Origin: Candidatus Poseidoniia archaeon
GTDB lineage: Archaea; Thermoplasmatota; Poseidoniia; MGIII; CG-Epi1
NCBI GenBank assembly: GCA_029941645.1
Contig: JAPYSZ010000064.1
Location: forward strand, 1 to 5,211
Direction of reading: 5' to 3'
Length of the DNA stretch: 5,211 nucleotides
The notes beneath the pieces were generated by a model, which saw only the letters and a list, made by a program, of their open reading frames with translations, was not told where the DNA came from and searched no databases. Of the stretch, positions 1 through 5,211 are shown piece after piece; positions within the stretch are counted from its first letter, which is position 1; every line of letters starts with the position of its first letter. The position numbers were made by a program, and so were the translations under genes.

Positions 1-172
1 AATCTAAGTCTTTACCACTTCTTATTACGAATTCTTCTTCACTTTCTGTTAACTCCTCAGAATCGTTGATGTAAATTTCAACTAAGCCTGCATTTGCCAC
101 CGGTAATACAAAAACGGAGAGAATTAATGCAACCAACAAATTACGCCCTAAATTCGCAGTTTTAAACATCAT
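1..172 (-). CDS. Exported protein of unknown function, N-terminal fragment (runs off left edge)
   Basis: Reading the minus strand from an ATG at 172-170 gives 57 uninterrupted codons to the window edge. The first 28 residues form a classic Sec signal peptide: a short N-region with K4 and R10, a hydrophobic core at about residues 12-24 (LLVALILSVFVLPV), and a small-residue cleavage site A-N-A ending at residue 28. The mature part visible (29-57) is strongly acidic, with clusters of E and D around residues 38-47, and shows no domain I recognise. A second in-frame ATG at 169-167 is an equally good start; the Shine-Dalgarno sequence at 177-181 is 4 nt from the first ATG and 7 nt from the second. 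The gene is divergent from the PLP enzyme gene. It is probably exported to the cell surface or outside; that is inferred from the signal peptide alone, and no function can be assigned. Confidence 0.72.
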   Translation of the reverse strand, partial: MMFKTANLGRNLLVALILSVFVLPVANAGLVEIYINDSEELTESEEEFVIRSGKDLD

Positions 173-176
173 CACA

Positions 177-181
177 CTCCT
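177..181 (-). promoter_or_regulatory. Shine-Dalgarno site of the exported-protein gene
   Basis: The minus strand reads AGGAG here, followed by TGTG and two tandem ATG codons. The spacing is 4 nt to the ATG at 172 and 7 nt to the ATG at 169, so the second ATG has the more usual spacing. It is the clearest ribosome binding site in front of any gene in the window. Confidence 0.6.
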
Positions 182-210
182 ATGTTAGTTGGTTTGTAAT
201 TAAAGACTTG

Positions 211-223
211 CTATTTATGAATA
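211..223. promoter_or_regulatory. Putative TATA-like element between divergent genes
   Basis: The plus strand reads CTATTTATGAATA and the minus strand reads CATAAATAG over 219-211, so the core is A/T-rich in both directions. Archaeal TATA boxes are usually centred about 25-27 bp upstream of the transcription start. Applied here, that predicts a plus-strand start near 243, leaving about 23 nt before the PLP enzyme ATG. It predicts a minus-strand start near 188, leaving about 16 nt that includes the AGGAG site. One element could therefore serve both genes, or each may use a different weak box, such as the TTTAATTA on the minus strand around 197-204. This is inferred from spacing only. Confidence 0.3.
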
Positions 224-265
224 CATCTCACTAAAGTTCTTAACCTGTATCTTAAGTGGTAAGCA

Positions 266-1456
266 ATGTCATCTGACAAAAAGAATCTCAGAAAGACTGG
301 AAAGGGAACTCGAGCAGTTCATTCAGGAACATCATCTAGTGAGAATTCACTTAATACTCCCATTTTTCAGTCATCTACTTTTTTTCTGGATGAAAGTGCT
401 TACAAAATGTGGAAAGAGGGCAAACCAAGGGCACCCGTTTACTCACGATATAACAACCCTTCTCTGAGAGCCGCCGAAAAGAAAATTGCCCATTTAGAAA
501 ATGCAGATGATGCACTAGTATTCAGTACTGGAATGGCAGCAATTAGTACAACTCTACTAACGTTTTTAGGTAGTGGTAGTCGACTTGTCACTACCCGTAA
601 TCTTTATGGCGGAACGGTGATTTTGTTAGACCAAGATTTTTTGAGATTTGGTATAGATATTGAGTTTGTAGATATGAAGGATCTTTCTTCCGTAGAAGCT
701 GCACTTAAAGATAAAAAAACTGATGTTCTTTACTGTGAAACCGTAAGCAATCCTCTTTTGGAAGTGTCAGATTTGTCTGAATTGTCTAAATTAGCCAGAA
801 AACATGGTGCTCTTTCTATAGTCGACAGTACATTTGCTTCTCCAATGGCTTGCCAACCTCTTAATCAAGGATTTGATATAGTCCTTCATTCCGTCACGAA
901 GATATTGAATGGTCATAGTGACTTATTAGGGGGCGTTATTGCTTCACGACAAGAGTTGATTGATCAAGTTTGGTATAAAATGAGAAATTTTGGTGGTGCA
1001 ATGGACCCTCATCAGGCTTCACTTTTGGAAAGAGGATTAAAGACTTTAGACGTCCGCTACAAAAAATCCACTGAAACAGCAGGTAATTTGGCAAATTGGC
1101 TATCAAAACATCCTAAAATTGAGAAAGTAATCTATCCTGGTCTTGAGAGTCACAATGACTATGAACTTTGCAAAAAGATACTCAGTAGTCCTAGTACAAT
1201 GGTTTGTTTTGTAGTTAAGGGCGGTGATTCAGAAGGTCACAAATTGATGCAAAATATGCAACTCTCAACTCAGGCCGTATCTTTAGGTGGCGTGGAATCA
1301 CTGATTTCTATGCCTTGTACTACTACTCATGTTTCTTGGAAAGAAGAAGATCGGATAGCTGTAGGGATAAATCCCGGTTTTGTTCGTTTTTCTACAGGTA
1401 TAGAGGATTCTGAAGATTTGATTGCGGATTTTGAGCAAGCATTGAATTCATTATAG
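266..1456 (+). CDS. PLP-dependent trans-sulfuration enzyme (cystathionine gamma-synthase/gamma-lyase family)
   Basis: This 396-residue protein is full length for the Cys/Met metabolism PLP-dependent family (COG0626 type, usually about 380-400 residues), which makes or breaks C-S bonds in cystathionine, homocysteine or methionine. The family landmarks appear in order. YSRYNNP at 59-65 supplies Y59 and R61 to the phosphate of the neighbouring subunit's PLP. STGM at 87-90 is the phosphate loop, and Y114 in LYGGT stacks on the ring. D187 in VDSTF pairs with the pyridine nitrogen. S209 and T211 precede the Schiff-base lysine K212 in HSVTK, followed by NGHSD. SLGGVESL spans 339-346 and R374 is the likely substrate-carboxylate arginine. 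Position 116 is Gly rather than the Cys of methionine gamma-lyase, and the Lys-Asp pair of that enzyme near 240 is not seen, so a cystathionine-acting enzyme is more likely than methionine gamma-lyase. Synthase and lyase cannot be separated from sequence alone. It is presumably a cytosolic tetramer. The ATG at 266 has only a weak SD-like GGTAAG before it. PolB follows 37 nt downstream. Confidence 0.9.
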   Translation: MSSDKKNLRKTGKGTRAVHSGTSSSENSLNTPIFQSSTFFLDESAYKMWKEGKPRAPVYSRYNNPSLRAAEKKIAHLENADDALVFSTGMAAISTTLLTFLGSGSRLVTTRNLYGGTVILLDQDFLRFGIDIEFVDMKDLSSVEAALKDKKTDVLYCETVSNPLLEVSDLSELSKLARKHGALSIVDSTFASPMACQPLNQGFDIVLHSVTKILNGHSDLLGGVIASRQELIDQVWYKMRNFGGAMDPHQASLLERGLKTLDVRYKKSTETAGNLANWLSKHPKIEKVIYPGLESHNDYELCKKILSSPSTMVCFVVKGGDSEGHKLMQNMQLSTQAVSLGGVESLISMPCTTTHVSWKEEDRIAVGINPGFVRFSTGIEDSEDLIADFEQALNSL

Positions 1457-1493
1457 TCCCATAGAGATAATAGCACACTTTTGTTAGGTTATT

Positions 1494-3803
1494 GTGGATT
1501 ACTCAATTAGATTACTGTCTGCAGCTTCTTGCACTGAAGAAGTACATGGAAAAAGTCGAAATATGATTTATCTTTTTGGTACTACCAAAGATGGAGAGGC
1601 TATTGCAGTTCGAACACCACTTCTGATGCCTTATTTTCAAGTCGTTGAACCACCTAAAGATATTTGCGAAAGTCTTGAAAAAAATGGCGATGTTGAAACG
1701 TTAGAACCTTTGGATCTGTGGGTAGATGGCGAGGAAAAAAAATGTATAAAAGTTACAGTATCCCATCCTGGAAAAGTTCCAAAGATTAGAGAATGGTTAA
1801 AGAATAATGATTTAAAATTATTAGCAGCCGATATTCCCTTTCATCATAGATATTTGTACGATAATGATATTGGTGGTTGTATCCGAGTTCGTGGTAAAGA
1901 AATTCAAAAAGAAGGTTGGTCTTGTAAAGTTATTGAAGTAGTTGAAGTTCTTCCTTCTGAAAGCTTCGAATCAGACTTTAAAATTTTAAGTTTTGACATA
2001 GAAAATTCTATCTTTGAACGTACGATTTACTGTCTAAGTTATTGCATAAAAACATCAGAAGGATACACCCATGAAGAAACGTTGCATGGCGATGAAGAAA
2101 AATTATTGAATGATTTTGTTAAAGTAATAAAAGAACACGATCCAGATATAATTACGGGATATAATATTGATGGATATGATTTGCCACTTTTGGTAGAAAG
2201 AGCTGAGGTTTATGGGGTTAAGTTGGCAATAGGTAGGGATGGTACTAATTTAGAACAAAAATTCCAAAGATTTTGGCAGGCTCGTGGTAGAGTTATTGTA
2301 GACGCATGGTGGAATGTTAAACGTGAAGTTAGACCAAGACAAGAATCCTTGAATGCAGTTGCTAAAGAGCTATTAGGAAAAGAGAAGCACGATGTAAATC
2401 CTAAGAAAATGGATGAGGAATGGGCTAATAATCCTCAAAAAGTTATGGATTATTGTTTAGAGGATGCCAAATTGGCAGTGGAGATATTAGAGCATATTAA
2501 GGTTCTTCAAAAATATCAACATCTTGGTTCTGTTGCTAAATTACCCCTAGATAATGTAATCAATGGTATCACTTCAAATATGATTGATTCATTATTGATA
2601 AGATTTGCAGATTCTAAAGGGGTAGGAGTACCAATGACAAATCATCAGAAACGTACGGGTCATATTGAAGGCGGTTATGTCCACAATATTAATCCTGGAC
2701 TCTATGAGTGGGTCTGTGTTTTAGATTTCAAGTCAATGTACCCTAGCATAATCATAGATCGCAATCTTTGTTTTTCTACTATGTCACCAGATGGTGAGAT
2801 TGAGACTCCATTAGGTGTAAAATTTAAGAGTCCTGAACAGAAAAAAGGGATGTTACCTGAATTACTGATTAATTTGATGAAAGATAGGGATTCAGCTAAG
2901 GAACTCCAGGCTTCTGCGAAAACAAAAAGTGATGAAGATTATTACAGGAGAATTCAGGAAGCCATAAAGATATTAATGAATTCAGTTTATGGTGTTTTTG
3001 CATCATATTTTTATCGTTTTACAAATTTGAATATTGGTGCTTCCATAACGGCTTATGCTAGAGAATATGTTAAGGATATCATAGAGGAATTAGAAAATGA
3101 AGGTGTTGATGTAATTTATGGAGATACAGATTCAGTTTTTTTCCGTTCACCCTATGATGAATTGAATAAGACCATAGAATTTGGGGAATCTATAGCCGAT
3201 AGATATTCAGTTGGTGCTAAACAATTAGAATTTGAAAAGATACTTCAACCATTTTTCTCGCATGGTGTTAAGAAAAGATATGTTGGCAAACAAATTTGGC
3301 CTAAGGAAAGTATGTTAATTAGAGGATATGAAACTAGACGTACTGACGCATTTCCAATTCAAGTTCAGGCACTTGAAGATATATTTGCTAAATTGATGGA
3401 TAGAAACATAGAGGACGCTTTAGAATCTTCAAAGAATTGGGTTACCAAAGTTTCAGAAGGGGAATTTGATGATAATCAATTTGTTATTTCTAAAACTGTC
3501 AATCTTAAGAGAAAATATGTAAATGAAGATAATCAAGCCCATTTACAGGCTTACAAAAAATATATTGAAACTGGCCGTCCATTTGTTAGTGGCATGAAGA
3601 TATCATTTATAGTTACAGATGCTAGTATAACTCCTATGAAAGTTGAACCTTATATTCCTGAGGAGACTTGTCCAAAACCAGATTACAATTATTATGCAGA
3701 TAGAATAGCTAAGTCATTGTCTAGAATTACCGATGTTTTTGATTGGGATGAAAAAGCATTGAAAAGGGGTAAAAGGGGCCCTAAACAACAAACTTTGTTC
3801 TAA
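1494..3803 (+). CDS. polB: Archaeal family B DNA polymerase with 3'-5' proofreading exonuclease
   Basis: This 769-residue protein is full length for archaeal replicative PolB and carries no intein. The N-terminal domain has KVP (V95) and DIPFxxRY (113-120), matching uracil-pocket residues of the Pyrococcus enzyme, which stall synthesis at template uracil. The exonuclease motifs are complete: Exo I FDIE with D168 and E170, Exo II YN...YD with D229, and Exo III YCLED with D324. The polymerase motifs are also complete: motif A DFKSMYPSI with D411, motif B K492...NSVYG to residue 500, and motif C YGDTDS with D544 and D546. A KKRY thumb motif lies at 593-596. The C-terminus is a basic stretch (KRGKRGPK, about 757-764) ending in QQTLF, a short PCNA-interacting peptide. 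Both activities should therefore be functional, acting at the replication fork or in repair. The start is GTG with a weak AGGT 4 nt upstream; it is preferred because the first beta-strand of the domain begins there, while the next Met (residue 24) would delete it. Its stop overlaps the next gene's ATG. Confidence 0.96.
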   Translation: MDYSIRLLSAASCTEEVHGKSRNMIYLFGTTKDGEAIAVRTPLLMPYFQVVEPPKDICESLEKNGDVETLEPLDLWVDGEEKKCIKVTVSHPGKVPKIREWLKNNDLKLLAADIPFHHRYLYDNDIGGCIRVRGKEIQKEGWSCKVIEVVEVLPSESFESDFKILSFDIENSIFERTIYCLSYCIKTSEGYTHEETLHGDEEKLLNDFVKVIKEHDPDIITGYNIDGYDLPLLVERAEVYGVKLAIGRDGTNLEQKFQRFWQARGRVIVDAWWNVKREVRPRQESLNAVAKELLGKEKHDVNPKKMDEEWANNPQKVMDYCLEDAKLAVEILEHIKVLQKYQHLGSVAKLPLDNVINGITSNMIDSLLIRFADSKGVGVPMTNHQKRTGHIEGGYVHNINPGLYEWVCVLDFKSMYPSIIIDRNLCFSTMSPDGEIETPLGVKFKSPEQKKGMLPELLINLMKDRDSAKELQASAKTKSDEDYYRRIQEAIKILMNSVYGVFASYFYRFTNLNIGASITAYAREYVKDIIEELENEGVDVIYGDTDSVFFRSPYDELNKTIEFGESIADRYSVGAKQLEFEKILQPFFSHGVKKRYVGKQIWPKESMLIRGYETRRTDAFPIQVQALEDIFAKLMDRNIEDALESSKNWVTKVSEGEFDDNQFVISKTVNLKRKYVNEDNQAHLQAYKKYIETGRPFVSGMKISFIVTDASITPMKVEPYIPEETCPKPDYNYYADRIAKSLSRITDVFDWDEKALKRGKRGPKQQTLF

Positions 3804-4294
3804 TGACAGACTTAGAGTATAATAGTGAAAGCCGTGAATGGTATATTGCATCTGGATTGATTTTGTTTGTAACAGTACTATGTTATTCTTTTCTAAGTTG
3901 GTCTGTTCTTCCTGATCAGTCAGAAGTTTTACCAGTAGTAACTAATGCTATTCATCTTTCTTTTGCTTTACTTGGTTTATCTGGCTTGTTTTTAGCAGTA
4001 CAGGGTTACAGGTTAAAGAATAGTAAAGGATTTCTTTTACGTAAAGATGGTGATGAGGTATTGTATGATTTGGAAAGATTATTCCTTGTTGCAGATTTAT
4101 CCGTTAAAGAAGTCTCATGTGTAAATATGAATAGTGTAGGATTGTGGAGACCTGTCGGCCGTCTCATATTGAGTGAAGGAGAAATAGAAGTAAAGGAAAT
4201 TTGGTTATATGCATATTATTACAGAACTCACGTAGCACTCAGAGGTAAAGTTCCTGATAAGATAATTAAGAAATTTGCTTCTAGTTTGGCTTGA
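3803..4294 (+). CDS. Small two-helix membrane protein of unknown function, coupled to polB
   Basis: This 163-residue protein is not one I recognise. It has two strongly hydrophobic segments at about residues 14-36 and 45-68, separated by a short loop containing P37, D38 and E41. A basic stretch with R70, K72, K75, R80 and K81 follows. By the positive-inside rule both ends should be cytoplasmic, with a membrane hairpin and a soluble C-terminal domain of about 90 residues. That domain looks beta-rich (alternating hydrophobic strands at about 76-80, 93-107, 119-131 and an aromatic WLYAYYY at 134-140). It ends in a likely amphipathic helix at 151-161. A membrane hairpin plus small beta-domain plus final helix is reminiscent of bacterial PH-like membrane proteins, but this is only an architectural guess. 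The ATG shares its A with the TAA stop of polB, suggesting translational coupling. The 3' end overlaps the convergent flavin reductase gene by 14 bp. The gene is real on length and membrane pattern; its function is unknown. Confidence 0.75.
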   Translation: MTDLEYNSESREWYIASGLILFVTVLCYSFLSWSVLPDQSEVLPVVTNAIHLSFALLGLSGLFLAVQGYRLKNSKGFLLRKDGDEVLYDLERLFLVADLSVKEVSCVNMNSVGLWRPVGRLILSEGEIEVKEIWLYAYYYRTHVALRGKVPDKIIKKFASSLA

Positions 4295-4769
4295 ATTCCC
4301 CTAATCCAGATCCATAGTACACCAATGGTTTTGCATTTTCATCAAATTTTCCTTCTTCAACTTGGCCAATAAAGATGGTATGGTCACCACCATCATATTT
4401 TTGAGTGATTTTACATTCCATTGTAGCTAAACATCCATCCAGCAAAGGTGTACCCAATTCTGTAAGTGTATGAGGTAGCGACTTAATCAATTCATTTTTA
4501 TCTATTTTTGAATTGGCAAAGTCCCATGCTAGTTTTCCTTGCTTTGAATTACAAATATTAACCCCAAAAGTATCAGTTTTTTCTAGTGAGTCATGGCTAG
4601 CAATTTTTCTATCGATACATATTAAAACTAAAGGAGGCTCCATAGAGAGTGAGCAGAAGCTCGAAACAGTAAGACCTCCAAACTTCTTATTTTCATTAAA
4701 AGTTACTAGTGTTACACCAGCTGCAAACCTACGCATAAGTTCCTTGAAAAGGTCATTTGAAGCCACCAT
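4281..4769 (-). CDS. Flavin reductase-like FMN-binding protein
   Basis: Starting at the ATG at 4769-4767, this is a 162-residue protein, a usual size for single-domain flavin reductases (PF01613 type). These split-barrel dimers bind FMN or FAD and use NAD(P)H, often to supply reduced flavin to a monooxygenase. Family signatures are RRFAAGVTLVT at 13-23, the flavin-phosphate region GGLTVSSFCSLSMEPPL at 31-47, FGVNIC at 68-73, GDH...GQV at about 128-137 and PLVYYGSGLGEF near the C-terminus (148-159). An in-frame ATG at 4790 would add seven residues (MGLFLKF). The shorter start is preferred because a TATA-like element at 4794-4808 lies 2-18 nt upstream of the 4790 ATG. Transcription starting 25-27 bp beyond it would miss that codon. 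No Shine-Dalgarno is visible before either ATG, as expected for a leaderless or near-leaderless message. No monooxygenase partner lies in the window, so the electron acceptor is unknown. The gene is convergent with, and overlaps, the membrane protein gene. Confidence 0.88.
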   Translation of the reverse strand: MVASNDLFKELMRRFAAGVTLVTFNENKKFGGLTVSSFCSLSMEPPLVLICIDRKIASHDSLEKTDTFGVNICNSKQGKLAWDFANSKIDKNELIKSLPHTLTELGTPLLDGCLATMECKITQKYDGGDHTIFIGQVEEGKFDENAKPLVYYGSGLGEFKPN

Positions 4770-4793
4770 AAATTTCAGAAAGAGCCCCATCTA

Positions 4794-4808
4794 TTTAGTA
4801 TATTTTTT
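4794..4808 (-). promoter_or_regulatory. TATA-like promoter element of the flavin reductase gene
   Basis: On the minus strand this reads AAAAAATATACTAAA. Depending on which part is the true box (centre about 4798-4803), the predicted start of transcription is near 4771-4777. That is only 2-8 nt before the ATG at 4769, which fits the missing Shine-Dalgarno and argues against translation from the upstream ATG at 4790. This is inferred from archaeal spacing rules only. Confidence 0.4.
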
Positions 4809-4830
4809 GAGTTTAGGAGGTATCCTTTTG

Positions 4831-4840
4831 CTTTATATAG
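4831..4840 (+). promoter_or_regulatory. Candidate TATA box for the beta-helix protein gene
   Basis: CTTTATATAG is close to the archaeal TATA consensus (TTTATATA-like). With its centre near 4836, transcription would begin around 4861-4863, leaving about 24 nt of leader before the ATG at 4887. The leader would contain a modest AAGGAAG (4869-4875) as a possible but distant ribosome site. The TATATA inside the nearby palindrome (4853-4858) is the competing box; it would place the start near 4882 and make the message nearly leaderless. Confidence 0.4.
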
Positions 4841-4848
4841 CGATAGAA

Positions 4849-4862
4849 CGCGTATATACGCG
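4849..4862. repeat. Perfect 14-bp palindrome, possible operator
   Basis: CGCGTATATACGCG is identical to its own reverse complement. Its CGCG ends stand out in a strongly A/T-rich intergenic region. It lies 24 nt before the ATG of the beta-helix protein gene. If the TATA box at 4831-4840 is used, it covers roughly -14 to -1 relative to the predicted start, a typical place for a dimeric repressor to block transcription. Alternatively its TATATA core may itself be the TATA box. There is no loop, so an RNA hairpin or terminator is unlikely. Confidence 0.5.
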
Positions 4863-4886
4863 AGTGACAAGGAAGCAAGTATAATC

Positions 4887-5211
4887 ATGATTGGTCAAAC
4901 AAGATTAGTTAATGCAGGTTTACTTCTCTTAGCTACTTTTTTACTCTTTGTTTTTGTTTCTGATGATTCTGAGGCTACAACATATACTGTAGATAACATG
5001 TTTGATAACGCAGATTATTCAAACATAACTCAAGCTGTTGAAAATGCTTCTGCTGGTGACACAATACGTGTTGCTTCTCGAACTTACTATGATGCGGTTG
5101 ATGTCGATAAAAGATTGACTATTCTTGGAGGAAATTACGATGTCAGTATGGATGGACTCTACAATTATTGTAATGACTATCCAGTTATCGGCTATTATAG
5201 TTTTGATAATT
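4887..5211 (+). CDS. Exported NosD-like right-handed beta-helix protein, N-terminal fragment (runs off right edge)
   Basis: The reading frame is open from the ATG at 4887 to the window edge, giving 108 codons. The first 30 residues are a Sec signal peptide: R6 in the N-region, a long hydrophobic core at about 11-24 (GLLLLATFLLFVFV), and a likely cleavage after S-E-A at residue 30. The mature start has the entry pattern of NosD/pectate-lyase-like beta-helix proteins. First comes Y44-S-N-I-T-Q-A-V-E-N-A-S-A-G-D-T-I-R-V-A, which matches the family's 'SIQ.AV..A..GDTI.V' cap. Then comes T66-YYDAV with V73-DKRLTILGG at 73-82, matching 'GTY.E...V.K.LTL.G'. Such proteins build stacked parallel beta-coils and are often large, repetitive surface or secreted proteins in archaea, acting in adhesion or carbohydrate binding. 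The substrate here is unknown because the rest of the gene is missing. The gene is divergent from the flavin reductase gene. Confidence 0.8.
   Translation, partial: MIGQTRLVNAGLLLLATFLLFVFVSDDSEATTYTVDNMFDNADYSNITQAVENASAGDTIRVASRTYYDAVDVDKRLTILGGNYDVSMDGLYNYCNDYPVIGYYSFDN

Noticed and set aside
1457..1493. A terminator or separate promoter between the trans-sulfuration gene and polB
   Set aside because: The 37-bp gap holds only a short T-run and no hairpin. A TTATAG at 1451-1456 could act as a weak TATA box, but the match is too poor to list.
1494..3803. An intein in PolB, as is common at archaeal polymerase motifs A, B and C
   Set aside because: All three motifs are contiguous and the protein has the normal length of about 770 residues.
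1494..3803. A viral or mobile-element polymerase
   Set aside because: The complete archaeal domain order, the PCNA-binding tail, the retained uracil-pocket residues and metabolic neighbours all point to a cellular replicative enzyme. No integrase, capsid or terminase gene is nearby.
266..4769. A sulfur-metabolism cluster linking the trans-sulfuration enzyme with the flavin reductase as a desulfurising monooxygenase pair
   Set aside because: No monooxygenase, transporter or other sulfur gene is present, the flavin reductase is on the opposite strand, and PolB with a membrane protein lies between them. The proximity looks incidental.
4849..4862. Palindrome as a Rho-independent terminator or attachment site
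   Set aside because: It has no loop and no following T-run, lies upstream of a start codon between divergent genes, and no integrase or duplicated copy is seen in the window.
4513..4884. Plus-strand 123-codon open frame antisense to the flavin reductase gene
   Set aside because: Most of it lies opposite a well-supported flavin reductase coding sequence, its translation shows no domain pattern, and its hydrophobic tail comes from intergenic A/T-rich sequence. It is a shadow frame; only its last 18 codons are discussed separately as a weak leader-peptide idea.

Overview
The window looks like a stretch of core chromosome from a low-GC archaeon, most likely an uncultivated marine euryarchaeote of the Marine Group II/III (Poseidoniia/Thermoplasmata) kind. 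The main support is an archaeal family B DNA polymerase with a read-ahead (uracil-sensing) type N-terminal domain and a C-terminal PCNA-binding tail. TATA-like elements at archaeal spacing, A/T-ending codons and a NosD-like beta-helix exported protein fit the same picture. The lineage is inferred from protein character and base composition, not from a marker-gene search.

Layout, left to right. (1) Bases 1-172, minus strand: the start of an exported protein with a clear signal peptide, running off the left edge. (2) A short divergent intergenic region (173-265) with an A/T-rich element that could serve both flanking genes. (3) A plus-strand run of three genes: a PLP-dependent trans-sulfuration enzyme (266-1456), the replicative-type PolB (1494-3803, GTG start), and a small two-helix membrane protein (3803-4294) whose ATG shares one base with the PolB stop codon. 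(4) A convergent minus-strand flavin reductase-like FMN protein (4281-4769, possibly starting at 4790) that overlaps the tail of the membrane protein gene by 14 bp. (5) A divergent intergenic region (4770-4886) with TATA elements for both directions and a perfect 14-bp GC-flanked palindrome. (6) The start of a second exported protein (4887 to the right edge), whose mature N-terminus resembles NosD/right-handed beta-helix surface proteins.

The genes do not form an obvious pathway. The trans-sulfuration enzyme handles sulfur amino acids, PolB copies DNA, and the flavin reductase supplies or uses reduced flavin. Two outward-facing genes for exported proteins bracket the cluster. The tight PolB/membrane-protein junction is the only arrangement that hints at a functional link. 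No gene-free stretch exceeds about 120 bases. I saw no tRNA, rRNA, CRISPR array, insertion sequence or intein. I do not see strong evidence for a new defence or mobile system. The least explained items are the PolB-coupled membrane protein and the palindrome in front of the beta-helix gene.
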